Positions 19,970-30,949 of a DNA stretch of 64,000 nucleotides are shown piece after piece; position 1 is the first letter of the stretch, and the number at the start of each line of letters is the position of its first letter. The notes under the pieces were generated by a model, which was given only the letters and a program-made list of their open reading frames with translations, had not been told where the DNA came from and ran no database searches. The stretch lies in NCBI GenBank assembly GCA_963575745.1, contig CAUYUJ010020170.1, forward strand, positions 778,513-842,512. Direction: 5' to 3'. Both the position numbers and the translations under genes were made by a program. This stretch comes from Prorocentrum cordatum. Its lineage: Eukaryota > Sar > Dinophyceae > Prorocentrales > Prorocentraceae.

Positions 19970-20734
19970 ATGGGTCGCCATTCGGGGAGCCAGCATCCCC
20001 CTCCGCTGCTGGCTCGCGACATTGATCAGTCCAAGGATTTGGAGGCGTTGGCGTTGATGTCACAAAAAAAAACCTCTTGGGGCCGTCTTGGAAACCTCTT
20101 GGAGGCCCCGTGGGCCGTCTTGTGCCATCTTGGAGCCATATTGAGCAGTTTTGGTGGCCTCCTGGCCCGTCTGACGCCGTCGGGAGCAATTTGGGGGGTC
20201 TCTATGAGCCGAGTTGGGGCCCTCTTGGGGTGCTCCAGGGCCGTTTTGGAGACCCCATTGCGTGGGCGTCTTGGAGGCCTCTTGGGCCGTCTTGTGGCCT
20301 TCTTCGGGGCCTGATCTTTGGGGGCTCTTGGACCATCGGAGGGCCGGAAAGACGCAAATGCCAAGATCCTCTAAATACCAACGGGCACTCAATGGTTTCG
20401 GCCTCGTCGGGCCTTCTTGAGGGCCCTCTTGGAGGCCCCTTGGGCTGTCTTGGAGACCTTTTGAGGGCCTCTTGGGCCATTTTGGAGCCATCTTGGGCCG
20501 TCTTGGTGAACTCTTGGCCCATCTGACGTCGTCGGAAGCCGTCTTGGCGGCCTTTCTGGGCCGACTTGGGGCCCTTTTGGGGTGTTCCAGGGCCGTTTGG
20601 GGGCGCTCTTGGGCCGCTTTGGGGTGATCTTGGAGGCCTCTTGGGCCGTCCTGGGCTGTCGGAAGGCTTAAAACTTTCATTATCCCAGTGCGACACTACC
20701 TAGGAATTGGAGCCTCTAGGAAAGCAACATTAGT

Positions 20735-20912
20735 AGGATGCTGTGCTGCGCTATGCTCTGCTTTGCTATGCTATGCTATGCTGCGCAATGCTATGCTGGG
20801 CTAGGCTAGGCTAGGCTAGGCTACACCATGCTATGCTATGCTTTGCTATGCTGGGCTATGCTTTGCTGCGCTATGCTATGCTATGTTATGCTATGCTATG
20901 CTATGCTATGCT
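20735..20912 (+). repeat. (CTATG)n pentanucleotide array
   Basis: About 30 units of GCTAT/CTATG with GGCTA and GCTTT variants. The complementary unit (CATAG) forms an array at 61840-62230. Confidence 0.95.
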
Positions 20913-21628
20913 ATGTGCTTGCTTTGCCTTCGTTTTTGCCTTTACTTTTGCTTTTGCTTGGCACCCAGGGAGCGCAACTGGGGGAACCGCGCGTTTGCTT
21001 TTACCTTTGATGTTGTTTCTGCTTGGCTCCCAGGGGACCAGGGGAAACGCGTGGGACGGGTTCCACTGCCCGGCCCTTTCAGCCAAGCGAGTAAGGACCT
21101 TTCTAGGAAGAGCCTAAGTAGGGAAAAACCTAAAGACACCAATGACATTGGCCTCTTCGCGCCCTCGTGGAGGACGTGTTGGGGGCGTCTTGGGAGCCTC
21201 TGGGGCCGTCTTGGGCCTCCTTCGACTTTTCTTGGGCGGACTCGGAGGCATCTTGGAGCCATCCTGGGCAGTCCTAGTGGCTTCTTCGGCGGATTGGAAA
21301 GCAACTTGAACCATCTTGGAAGCCATCTTGGGCCAACGTGACCATCTTAGAAGCCATATTGGGCCGTCTTGGAGAACGTGTTGCGGACGTTGAGGTCGTG
21401 TGCGGTCGCTTGCATGTTTTCCAGGTGGCTGGGTGGACGGGCCGAAGCGGCAGGGGCAGTCCTTTTGGAAAAAAAAAGCGGTAGCATCTAGCACGCAAGG
21501 CACCCTTGTGATGAATCAACAAGGGGCAGCGGATCGAAGACGCCTACGGCGAATCACCGCCGCCCCCTGCCTTGTTGGAAGCGCCTATGTGGCCGAACGT
21601 TGAGGCCAGACCTGCCAAGCTGTCGGAC

Positions 21629-21673
21629 CACGTGTTCCCCGAATCGGTTTGGAAAGCCTTCGGGGAACACGTG
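21629..21673. other. Perfect 15-bp inverted repeat, 15-nt spacer
   Basis: CACGTGTTCCCCGAA (21629-21643) and TTCGGGGAACACGTG (21659-21673) are exact reverse complements. The homologous copy at about 22490-22536 keeps the structure at 13/15. It lies inside the 0.9-kb higher-order repeat. Confidence 0.9.
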
Positions 21674-23787
21674 GGCATATTGAAGGTCATCTTGGCCGTC
21701 TTGGAGGCCTCTTGGGCAAGCTTTGGGCGATCTTTGGGGCTTTTTGGGCCGTCTCGGGCCAGCTTCGAGCCAACTTCGGCCATCTTGGTGGGTTCCTGGC
21801 ACGTCTGAAGCCGTCGGAAGCCGTTTGGGGGGCCTCTATGGGCCGACTTGGGGCCCGCTTGGAATGCTCCAGGGCCGTCTTGGAGGCCATCTTGGGCGTC
21901 TGGGAGGCCATCTTGGGCGTGTTGGAGGCCTCTTGGGCCCTCTTGGGGCCCTCTAGGGGCCATCTTGGAGGCCACTTGGGCCATCATGGGGCTCTCTTGG
22001 GGGCCTCTTGGGCGATCTTGGGGGCTTCTTGGGCCGTCTTGAGCCGTCGGAGAGCCGAAAAGGCGCAAATGCCAAAATCCTTCAAAAACCAAAGGAAAAT
22101 CAATGATTTTGGCCTCTTCGGACTCTCCTGGAGGACCTCTTGGAGGCCTCTTGGGCCGTCTGGGAGGCCTCTGGGGGGCCTCTTGGGCCGTCTTGGGCCG
22201 TCTTGGACTCTCTTGGGCCGTTTTGGAGGCCGTCTTGGACCATCTCGGGCGGACTTGGAGGCCATCTTGGGCCATCTTCGCGATTTTTTGAGGATGTCCC
22301 GAGCGAAACGGCCGTTTTTGGGCATTGACAGACGGATTTTCGGAAATTTGCGGGTGGCCGGCGGGACGGGCCGAAGCCCACTGGGGAGTTCTTTTAGAAA
22401 AAGAACCAAAACCAAAACCTGCTCATCCAGCACGCCGTGCACCCCTGCAAGCAGGGGGCGGCGTTGGACTAGAGCTTGGCCAAGCTATCGGACCATGAGT
22501 TCCCCGAGTCGGTTTGGAAAGCTTTCGGGGAACACATGGGAGAGAATGATTATGAACAGGAAGAGGAAGAGGAAGAAATAGAGTAGGAGGATGAGGGTTG
22601 TTAGGAGTCTCTTGGGGCACCCTTGGGGTCTGTTGGGGGCTTCTTGGGGGCCTCTTCGAGGCCTCTTGGAGGCATCTTGGGGGCCTCCTTGGGCCTCTTG
22701 GGGGCCTTTGGGGGCTTCCTGGGGGTCTCTTTGGCCGTCTTAGGGCGTTCCTGGTCCGTCTGACGCCGTCTGGAGCCGTCTTGGGGGCCTCTCTGGGCCG
22801 TCTTGGGGCCCTCTTGGGGCGCTTCAGGGCCGTCTTGGAGGCCATGTTGGGCGTCTTGGAGGCCTCTTGGGCCGTCTTGGGGCGCTCTTGGGGCCGTCTT
22901 GGGGGGCCCTTGGGCCGTCATAGGGCCTTCTTGGAGGCCTCTTGGGCGATCTTGGGGGCCTCTTGGGCCGTCGGAAGGCCGAAAAGAAGAAAACGCAAAA
23001 AACCTTCGAAAACCTAAGGAAAACCAATGATTTTGGCCTCTTCGGGCTCTCCTGGAGAACGTCTTGGAGGCCTCTTGGGGCCATCTTGGCCGTCTTGGAG
23101 GGCATCTTGGGCCGTCTTGGAGGCATCTTGTCTGGGAGGCATCTTGGAGGCCATCTTGGGCCATCTTGGCCGTCTTGGAGGCCATCTTGGGCCAAGTTGG
23201 GGCAACAAAGGCATTGACAGACGGATTTTCGGCAATTTACGCGTGGCTGGCGGGACGGGCCGAAGCCCACTGGGGAGTTCTTTTAGAAAAAGAACCAAAA
23301 CCAAAACCTGAAACATCCAGCACGCCGTGCACCCCTGCAAGCAGGGGGCGGCGGATCCAATGGCCTTCGGCCCATCCCGCCACCGTGCTTTGGTTGTGGG
23401 CCGTAGGCTTCTGGGTTGTTCGTTGGGATGTTTGCCTCTTGGGGGCCTTTGGGGGGCCTCCTAGGGCCTCTTGGTGGCTTCTTGGGGCCGCGGGCTCGAA
23501 ACGTCCGTTGGGTGACCCTGTCTGGGCCATTCAAAAACCAGTGGGAAAGCTATGGCGTTTGCCTTGGAGCGGCTTGGAGGTGGAGGCCTCTTGGACAGTC
23601 CGGGGGTCATCTTAGGCCGTCTAGAGGCGCTCATTGACTGTCTTGGGCGCTCGGTGGAGAGCCCCGCAAAAGTCTGCGGGTCGTTTGGGGCGTTGCAGCT
23701 GTCCTGGAGGTCATGCGGAACACCCCGGGCGCGCCAAGAGCGCCCGGGAAATGGTTGGTAGGGTTTTTGATACATTAAATGGTGGCG

Positions 23788-23790
23788 GCT

Positions 23791-23824
<34 letters not shown>
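23788..23824 (+). repeat. (CAG)n microsatellite
   Basis: Twelve or so GCA/CAG triplets, followed at 23901-23932 by a CAC run. Both contribute homopolymer runs (Cys, Gly) to a spurious 579-codon minus frame. Confidence 0.92.
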
Positions 23825-23826
<2 letters not shown>

Positions 23827-23999
23827 GCAGATCTTGGGGCCGGGCCTCCTGGGCCCATCTTGGAGGCCTGCGATCAAAGGAGGGGGGGTCCTCGATTTGC
23901 CTCCACCACCACCACCACCACCACCCCGCCCACCCTGGGGCCATCGAAATCGCCAATTCAGGCTGTTCTGCGGGCCTCTTGGGGCTCTCTTGGGCGGTA

Positions 24000-24575
24000 G
24001 CGGCGCGGGGCTGCCTCCCGCGCCGCCGCCGCTGCCACTCCGGCTCGCCTGCGGCCCGCCGGGCCTGCCGCCTGCGGCGGCCCCCCTGGCTTGACTGCGG
24101 CGGCTGGCGCCGCCGCGCCGCCGGCGCCGCCGCCCCGCGGCCGCCGGCGACGGCGCCGCCGCCGCCGCCGCCGCGGCCGCGGGCGCGCGCGCCGCCGCCG
24201 CAGCCGCTGACGCCGCTGACGCCGCTGCCGCTTCCGCGGCCGCGGCCCTGGCGGCCTCTGCGGCCGCCCTGGCCGCTGGCCCCGTCGCTGCCGCTGCCGG
24301 CGCCGCTCCTGCCTCCTTGCCTGTGGCGACTGCGGCGGAGGGCTCGGCGGCCGGCGCCGCCGCCGCCCCCGCGGCCGCCGGCGCCGCGGCTGCCGCCGCT
24401 GCCACCGCCGCCGCCGCCGTGGCGGAGGCTGCTGCCGCCGCGGCCGCGGGCCGCGCGGCTGGCGCTGCGGCCGCCGTGGCCCGCGCGGCCGCGCTTGGGC
24501 CCGCCGCGGCTGGCGCCGCCGCGGCCGCCGCGGCCGCCGCGGCCGCCGCGGCCGCCGCGGCCGCTGGCAGCTGCA
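24000..24575 (+). repeat. (GCC)n-rich tract
   Basis: Extremely GC-rich GCC/GGC/CGC triplets with degenerate interruptions, ending in GGCCGCCGC repeats at 24525-24565. All frames are homopolymeric (Ala, Pro, Arg or Gly). Confidence 0.85.
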
Positions 24576-25371
24576 ACAGCTGCGCCTGCTGTCGCTTGAA
24601 GGCGCGGATGAGGCGCAAGCCGTCAGCCGTGTCCCTGGAGCAGAATCGGGTAGACAGGGGGTTGCTTCCGAAAGTGCGGACGGCAGCCGCAACAGTCCGC
24701 GAAGCGAGATCCTGGACCAGCAGGGGCTCGCCTGCCACAGCGTGCCATTCCCACCTTCTCCACAAAATAGGCAGACCGTCAGCAGTCCTCCGGGAACGCC
24801 ACAGACCCAACATGGGGACCGCGGACCAGCCGTACAGACGCGGGACATCGAAGCCATCCGCCGGCTCGTCGGGCGAAACCCCTTCGCGCTTATTCGCCCT
24901 CCTTCCCTGGCCAGTGAACCCGCCCGAATGGGCGGCGAACCTCAGGCGCCCCCTCCAGACGCCCAGGACACGCCTGACAAAGAAGTTTGTGCCCTGGCAA
25001 TGGAAACGGCGTCGCCGTACGTGCACGCACCTGGCACGACTGGCGGCACCCCCGCGCCCGGCGAGAGCCTCGCGGCGACTGAAGGGGGCGCGCCCGTGAG
25101 CGACGGCGGGCACAGGCCCGAAGGCGAACGCCAGCGAAAGTGGCCTTTCCCCGCACACCTCCTCAGGGCAGCGTCCGTCCGGCCCCTGCCTGGCGGCCAA
25201 CTGCGCGGCCCGCGCCTACCCGCAGGGCCCCGCCAGGCGTGCAACCAGAACTGTCGCAAACAGATTCCGAGCCCTCCGCCCAGGACAGCGGGGCCGGTTC
25301 GCCGGACACTGGCGGCCAGAACACGCGGCAGCGCCAATGGCCAGAACCGCGCCAATGGCCAGAGCCTTTAG
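24565..25371 (+). CDS. Probable N-terminal LINE ORF fragment
   Basis: Frame 1 is open from the end of the GCC tract to the TAG at 25369-25371. It opens with a helical segment (WQLQQLRLLSLEGADEAQAV), continues with Ser/Pro-rich sequence and a PPGTPQTQ motif, then VQTRDIEAIRRLVGRNPFAL. A proline-rich, acidic region follows. The layout of short helix, PPGTP and a Leu/Arg/Val-x-NPF motif is one I associate with N-terminal regions of dinoflagellate non-LTR retrotransposon proteins. This is inference from style, not a verified match. No catalytic domain is present. The competing frames over the same stretch are less protein-like. Confidence 0.45.
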   Translation, partial: WQLQQLRLLSLEGADEAQAVSRVPGAESGRQGVASESADGSRNSPRSEILDQQGLACHSVPFPPSPQNRQTVSSPPGTPQTQHGDRGPAVQTRDIEAIRRLVGRNPFALIRPPSLASEPARMGGEPQAPPPDAQDTPDKEVCALAMETASPYVHAPGTTGGTPAPGESLAATEGGAPVSDGGHRPEGERQRKWPFPAHLLRAASVRPLPGGQLRGPRLPAGPRQACNQNCRKQIPSPPPRTAGPVRRTLAARTRGSANGQNRANGQSL

Positions 25372-25900
25372 ACCCCGACGCGGGACAGCAGCTGCACAAA
25401 GCAAAGATCGGCACCACCATCCAGCGGGACCTTCCCCGGGAGACATCCGACGAGGCGCTAAGGCGGTTTCGAGGGGGGCCATGTTCACAGGCACCTGGCA
25501 CGCTTTCGCCACGCAGCAGGCCGCGCCCGGCAGCAAAGGCGCGCTCGACCCGCTGCGGCACGACCCGCAAACTTGCCTTCATGTCCTGGATTCCGCAGCC
25601 ACAAGTGCGACGCACGGGCCGTTAGCGACGCGCTGGGCCTCGGCGTCGACTGGGCTCAGCTGCGGCATCGGCACCCGGGTCGAAGCGGCGGCGCGGGCAC
25701 GGGTCGCCAGGCGGCAAAGGACCACCCGGGCGCCCGGGCACCCAGGAAGGGCAAGAAACAGTGGCTGGTCGTCTCCTCATTGCAGCCGTTTGCTGCCCCC
25801 CGTCGTGGCGCCGCACTGGCAGTGAAGGGTCCGCGCGTGCTCCTGTCCAGCGGCCGTATCCCTGGGTGCCGGTTCCGTCGCCCCCCCGGCGGGGAGGGAC
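25372..25900. other. Unassigned GC-rich DNA, possible continuation of the preceding ORF in other frames
   Basis: Two plus frames (25337-25825 and 25573-26157) are open, with partly protein-like composition (GAMFTGTWHAFATQQ). I cannot identify a domain. The second frame runs into the 160-bp satellite. Confidence 0.35.
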
Positions 25901-25904
25901 CCGC

Positions 25905-27420
25905 GGGGCTCAATGTATTCTGTGCTGTCTGCCAAGGGCCGTCTGCCGCCACCCTCCGTGGTCGCTCCGTCCTCACTCAACCCAGAGCGGCGGTTAGCCG
26001 CGACCCTGGATCCATGCGGGGTGCATCAGAGACTACAGGCACGAGACATCCCGCGGGGGCTCAGGGTACTCTTGCATCCCGGTGCTATCTGCCAATGGCC
26101 CTTTGCCGCCACCCTCCGTGGATGCTCCATCTTCACTCAACCCAAAGCGGCGTTTAGCCGCGACCTTGGATCCACGCGGGGAGCAGCTGAGACTACGGGC
26201 GCGAGACCTTCCGCGGGTTCTCAAAGGACTCTTGCAGCCCGGTGCTGTCTGCCAAGGGCCGTTTTCCGCTACCCTCCGTGGATGCTCCGTCTTCGCTCAA
26301 CCCAGAGCGGCGGTTGGCTGCGACCTTGGATCCATGCGGGGGGTAGCAGAGATTACGGGCTCGAGACATCCCGCGGGGGCTCAGGGTACTCTTGCATCCC
26401 GGTGCTGTCGGCCAACGGCCGTCTGCCGCCACCGTTCATGGTCACTCAACCCAGAGCGGCGGTTGCCGCGACCCTGGATTCATGCGGGGAGCAGCTGAGA
26501 CTGCGGGCAGGAGACCTCCCGCGGGTGCTCAAGGGACTCTTGCATCCCGGTGCTGTCTGCCAAGGGCCGTCTGCCGCCACCCTCCGTGGACGCACCGTCT
26601 TCACTCAACACACAGCGGCGGTTGGCTGCGACCCTGGATCCATGCAGGGAGTAGCAGAGACTACGGGCACGAGACATCCCGCGGGAGCTCAAGGTACTCG
26701 TGCATCCCAGTTCTGTGTGCCAAGGGCCGTCCGCCGCCACCCTCCGTGGTCGCTCCGTCGTCACTCAACCCAGAGCGGCGGTTAGCCGCGACCCTGGATC
26801 CATGCGGAGTGTAGCAGAGACTACGGGCATGAGACATCCCGCGGGGGCTCAGGGTACTCTTGCATCCCGGTGCTGTCTGCCAATGGCGGTTAGCCGCGAC
26901 CCTGGATCCACGCGGGGAGCAGCTGAGACTACGGGCACGAGACCCCCCGCGGGTGCTCAAGGGACTCTTGCATCCCGGTGCTGTCTGCCAAGGGCCGTCT
27001 ACCGCCACCCTCCGTGGACGCTCCGTCTTCACTCAACCCAGAGCAGCGGTTAGCTGCGACTCTGGATCCATGCGGGGAGTAGCAGAGACAACGGGCACGA
27101 GACATCCCGCGGGAGCTCAAGGTACTCGTGCCTCCCGGTGTTGTCTGCCAAGGGCCGTTTGCCGCCACCCTCCGCGGTCGCTCCGTCTTCACTCAACCCA
27201 GAGCGGCGGTTAGCGGCGACCCTGGATCCATGCGGGGAGTTACAGAGACTACGGGCACGAGGCATCCCGCGGGAGCTCAAGGTACTCTTGCATCCCGGTG
27301 TTGTCTGCCAAGGGCCGTTTGCCGCCACCCTCCGTGCACGCTCCGTCTTCACTCAGCCCAGAGGGGCGGTTAGCCGCAACCCTGGATCCATGCGGGGAGC
27401 GGCAGAGACTTCGGGCGCGA
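25905..27420 (+). repeat. 160-bp tandem satellite, about 10 units
   Basis: Each unit carries GCCAAGGGCCGTCTGCCGCC, CTCCGTC(T/C)TCACTCAACCCA, GCGGTTAGCCGCGACC, GGATCCATGCGGGG and GAGACATCCCGCGGG. GGATCC landmarks fall near 26010, 26170, 26325, 26470, 26638, 26797, 26905, 27066, 27225 and 27385. Spacing is therefore about 160 bp, with one internal deletion that gives about 107. GCGGTTAGCCGC is an internal palindrome. Since 160 is not a multiple of 3, ORFs run through in several frames on both strands. Confidence 0.95.
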
Positions 27421-29020
27421 GAAGAGCCCTGACGAGGACCGCCCATCTGTCTCTCATACGGACTGCCGGCGTACTCCCGGGGACAGATGCCGACAGCACC
27501 TCCGACGGCTGCCGGCCGCCACCCCGGCCTTCCCCTGGACATCGAAGCGGAAGAGGCCGACGGCCACCCTGGACGATTGAAAGCAACCCTCCTTGGGCTC
27601 CCCCCCCTTCGTTCTTCCCAGCCCATTGCGGCCTCTTCGCCCTGGGGTCCGACCCGCTCTCCTCTCTACACATCAGCAGCGCTTAGCTGCGACCCTGGAT
27701 GAACCACCGCACGCCACCCCCACGGATGCGTCGGCCTTCGAGGTGGCAGCACCGCCTTCAGCGAGTCAGTCCACTGGCTGCCGACTGCCCACCCTGGACC
27801 ACACCAGTAGTGGACGAAAAGATCGACCGTTCGGCATTACCTTCCTCTCAGCGGCGGTTAGCTGCGACCCTGGATGCCCCTCGGGGAATGGCGGCCGCGT
27901 CCCCTGGCCAGGTGCACCTGGGATCCGTACGAGGTGCGGTGATGTCTGTCCCCACCGCCTCTCTCCTCGGGTCCCTTACGGGACGGGGCTCAGGCCACGT
28001 TCATTTCCCCTTGGACCGCGGGGTGATCGTCTCCCTGTGTCCCCACCCTCGCCTGATGTCCCTTGGGAGCCCCTCCGCGCGGTGGGTCGGCGATGTCTGC
28101 CCCCACCGTCCCTCCCCGCGGGTCCCCCCCAGGCTGGGCTGCCGCCAGGCTAGCATCCTGGTCTCGGAGTCGAACGTCCCCACGCCCCAGGGCTGCCCAG
28201 GACCCCCACTGATAGCGGTAACTTCACCTTCACCTTCAGCGGCGGCTAGCTGCGACCCTGGATGCCCGCGGGGAATGACGGATTCGACGGAGACCCTGGA
28301 CCCCTGTGGGGAATGTCGGATTCGGCGGATAAGGCAGTCCCACGCTGGCCTTCGGCGTACATCAGGCGGCAGCTGCCGTGCAGTTCCACCCTGGACCTCC
28401 CACCTTGCTGGCGATGTTCCTTCCCACCAGCTTGGCCTCACGCAGTGCTTCAGCCGGCGCCCGCGCAGCTGTGCTTGGATGGCCCCCGTGCAGTTTCGGC
28501 GGCTCTTCATGTTGCGCGGGATGACGGCCCCTGGAGGTCAGCCCGCCTCGAGTGGTTCAGCCTTCGCAGCCGCGGCCGCCCCCCGGGCCCGTCCCACCCC
28601 CAGTCTGGTATTCGACGTTTTTCGGCGGAGCAGCTCAGCTGGCTCGCACACGCCGTTGGCGCGGCCTGGGCTTGGCGCCCCACTGGCGACTGCCCATCGC
28701 CCACCACGTCTGGGCACTCAGACGGCACGTTGGACACGCAGCCCACAGCTACCGTCCTCACGCTCCGTCTGGGTTTTACGACTCGGCACATCTTGAATTC
28801 ACCAGCATTTTGCCGTGTTGCAAGTGCTCGAGCACCCTGGACGCCCTCTGCTTGCCGCTCCCCCCGCGCAGTCAGCCGCTGCTGCATGAGTGGGCCGGCC
28901 GGCTCGCGGCGCGTTTAGCTGCTAATTGGGCCGCTGTCGTGACCCGTAGCGCTTCTGACTCCGCTAGCGCTTTCGCTAGCGGACGCGACCGGAAAAGGTA
29001 ACCCCACCAGCCCATTCAGA
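27421..29020. other. Unassigned DNA with isolated satellite motifs
   Basis: The satellite core (GCGGTTAGCTGCGACCCTGG) recurs singly at about 27675, 27850 and 28240, at 170-390 bp spacing, embedded in otherwise different sequence. Long plus frames (e.g. 27699-28796) are Pro/Ser/Arg-rich without a motif. I see no supported gene. Confidence 0.55.
28961..28982. other. Perfect 9-bp hairpin
   Basis: CCGCTAGCG, loop CTTT, CGCTAGCGG. It follows a TAGCGCTTCTGACT stretch and precedes a minisatellite region. Confidence 0.8.
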
Positions 29021-29079
29021 AACGATGCCCAGAGGAATTGCCTCGATCAGGGAAGTGGGCAGCAAACAGAGGAAGGGCC

Positions 29080-29270
29080 CCCCAGTGGAGGCCTCTTGGA
29101 GCGTCTTGGGGGCCTTTTGGCGGTCCCAAACGCCTGTCAGAGCGTCTTGGGTGCCTCGGAAAGCTTCTTGGGGCCATTGGGGGGTCTCTTGGGGGCCTCT
29201 TGGAGGCCTTTTGGGCGCCCGTTGGGGCCTCTAGGGGCCTCCTGGGCGCCTCTTGGTCGGCAATTGCGCT
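29080..29270 (+). repeat. CTTGGGGCC minisatellite patch
   Basis: Degenerate CTTGG/GGCCTC units, same family as 20040-23700, directly abutting the 5' end of the copia fragment. Confidence 0.75.
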
Positions 29271-29274
29271 CCGT

Positions 29275-30510
29275 GCTCTTCCAGGGCTTGAGAACTACGA
29301 CGCGTCAGAGCACTGCCTGCAGTTCTTGAAACCGGGCACAGGCACTAAGGGCGCCCCACGGGTTTCTCTTTTAAGTTCAGGAGAACCACCAGCGGATTTG
29401 GCCTCCGACCTACGTCTTATGACGAGGAGTTCGAGACGAGCACTAACTTGCTTACGGCCAAACATGTTGATGACATTAGCATGGCCGGCACTGGGGACAC
29501 CATTGGCAAGTATGTCAAATGCGTCGAGGATACTTTTGGCAAGTGTAAACTCAAGAAGCACACACATACGAAGTGTGCTGTGAGGTACACCAAGGATGAG
29601 GACGGCAATGTCACTTTGGATCAAGATGAATACATTAAACAGCTCCGTCCTATACAACATCCTGAATTGACCGGCGCGGACGCTGACGCTCAAGCAACCA
29701 AGATGGTGGCAGATATGTTCGTCAGCCTGAGAGGTGCGCTGGCATACGCATTGATCACCCAGGTCTGGTTGATGGTCTATGTTGTATCCCTCCAGCGTGT
29801 CCAAGAACCGACCAATATTCAAGTGCGACGATTCAGCGCGATCACCAGAAAGTTGCAGGCCTGCCCGAAGAAGATCGTCTACCAGGCGATGAACCCCACG
29901 GGCGAGGTCGACTTAGATAGCGACTCAGGCTATCGACGCCTGAGTGGAGACGCCGATGACGACGCCAAAGGCTATGGCATCCGCGGGGCAAACCTGCTAC
30001 GACGTGGAAACACGTCATCTGGCAAGCCTGTCGTTCACTTGAGTGATGCGCACTGCAAGTCCCACCGCTTGCAAGTCCGCTCAAGCTACTCAGCAGAGAC
30101 ACTTGCAGCAGCCCATAATTCGGAGGACTGTTATCCCACGATTGCGACCCTGCACGAGCTCCATGCGGGGCCACTCACACCCACTCAGTTGAAAGACATA
30201 CTTGAGTTGGGTGGCCTGTGCATCAAGGTCACTCTGACCATCGTTGCTGAGTCTGTCTTTAAGTCCCTGTCAAGCAAAGACATGAAGAAGCCGACTGAGT
30301 GTATCCTTTTAGGACACATAAGTTGGATACGACAGATGATGGAGCGCGGAATCGTGCATAGCATTCAGTGGTGTGATACCCGCGATATGACTGCGGATGG
30401 ACACACGAGAGGGAGCATCGACAGAGAAATGTTCCTACAAGTCATGGGAGGTATACAGACCTTCAAACATGACCATATCGGGCTGGCCAGACATCAAGTT
30501 CTGACGCCGC
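29275..30510 (+). pseudogene. Ty1/copia Pol fragment: reverse transcriptase end plus RNase H
   Basis: Frame 1 reads FLKPGTGTKGAPR (RT palm approach). After a frameshift near 29355-29365, frame 3 continues with SGFGLRPTSYDEEFE and the RT active site KHVDDISMAG (Asp codons 29469 and 29472). The frame stays open through the connection (DEYIKQLRPIQHPEL) and RNase H to 30671. RNase H landmarks are VDLDSDSGYRRL (first Asp), RSSYSAET (Glu at 30096) and WCDTRDMTADGHTRG (last Asp region, 30369-30413). The third acidic position is Val (GTT at 30243-30245, in LTIVAESVF) where copia RNase H has Asp. Enzymatic RNase H should therefore be dead. No integrase, LTR or gag is attached. The reading frame past about 30480 is not copia-like. 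Confidence 0.88.
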
Positions 30511-30940
30511 CTCATGCGTTTGCCCTACATTCGCGAGGCAACTCGCTGACGGGTCCAACTCCTTTGGGTCCGTTTCCTTTCCTGTTTTCGCATAGGTTAG
30601 CTGCTGAATTGCTCTCGCCGCATGGGTGGCGGACGCACGCTTCGTCTCCCTCCCCCCCGATTCTAAAGTGAGCTGAGGGACGTAAGGAGCGGAAGCGAGC
30701 GTGCGCCCGCGGCCGTCTTGGTTCAAACGGCCGGCCGCCTAGATTTGATTGCGCTTCATCGCGAGGCACACTATCGCTATCGATACTAAAAGGCATCCCC
30801 TTTTATTTGACATGGCTTCCCCTCTTGCATTGGGACTATCGCTACTACGATACAACCGAGCTGGAGCTTGGCTTCGCCTGAGGCGAAGCTGCTGGCGAGG
30901 CCTTCCAGCCCCCTTCAAACTTCGAGGTCTCTGGCCCTAG
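30511..30940. other. No recognisable gene
   Basis: Ordinary-complexity sequence downstream of the copia fragment. I could not see a matching LTR or polypurine tract. Confidence 0.5.
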
Positions 30941-30949
30941 AGGCCGCCT

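Larger units (their letters stand above)
20040..23700 (+). repeat. CTTGGGCC(G/A)T minisatellite in a higher-order array of about 0.9 kb
   Basis: Degenerate 10-13 nt units (CTTGGAGGCC(T/A)T, CTTGGGCCGT) fill 20060-20660, 21170-21390, 21670-22290, 22600-23200 and 23430-23680. Between them lie conserved non-minisatellite segments. An AAAACC(A/T)AAGGAAAA(T/C)CAATG block occurs at 22085 and 23005, with a weaker relative at 20370. A GACGGATTTTCGG block followed by AAAAAGAACC and CACGCCGTGCACCC occurs at 22330-22455 and 23218-23345, with a weaker relative at 21420-21530. Offsets of 889 and about 930 bp give a higher-order unit of about 0.9 kb. Long Trp/Leu/Gly or Pro/Arg/Lys frames follow from unit composition and are not genes. 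Confidence 0.85.

Noticed and set aside
23461-25200. 579-codon minus-strand ORF
   Set aside because: Made of poly-Ala, poly-Gly and poly-Cys runs from GCC, CAC and CAG repeats; the plus frame 1 over 24565-25371 is more protein-like.
25905-27420. 160-bp repeats as a CRISPR array or coding repeat protein
   Set aside because: The whole 160-bp unit is repeated without variable spacers, and the unit length shifts frame every copy.
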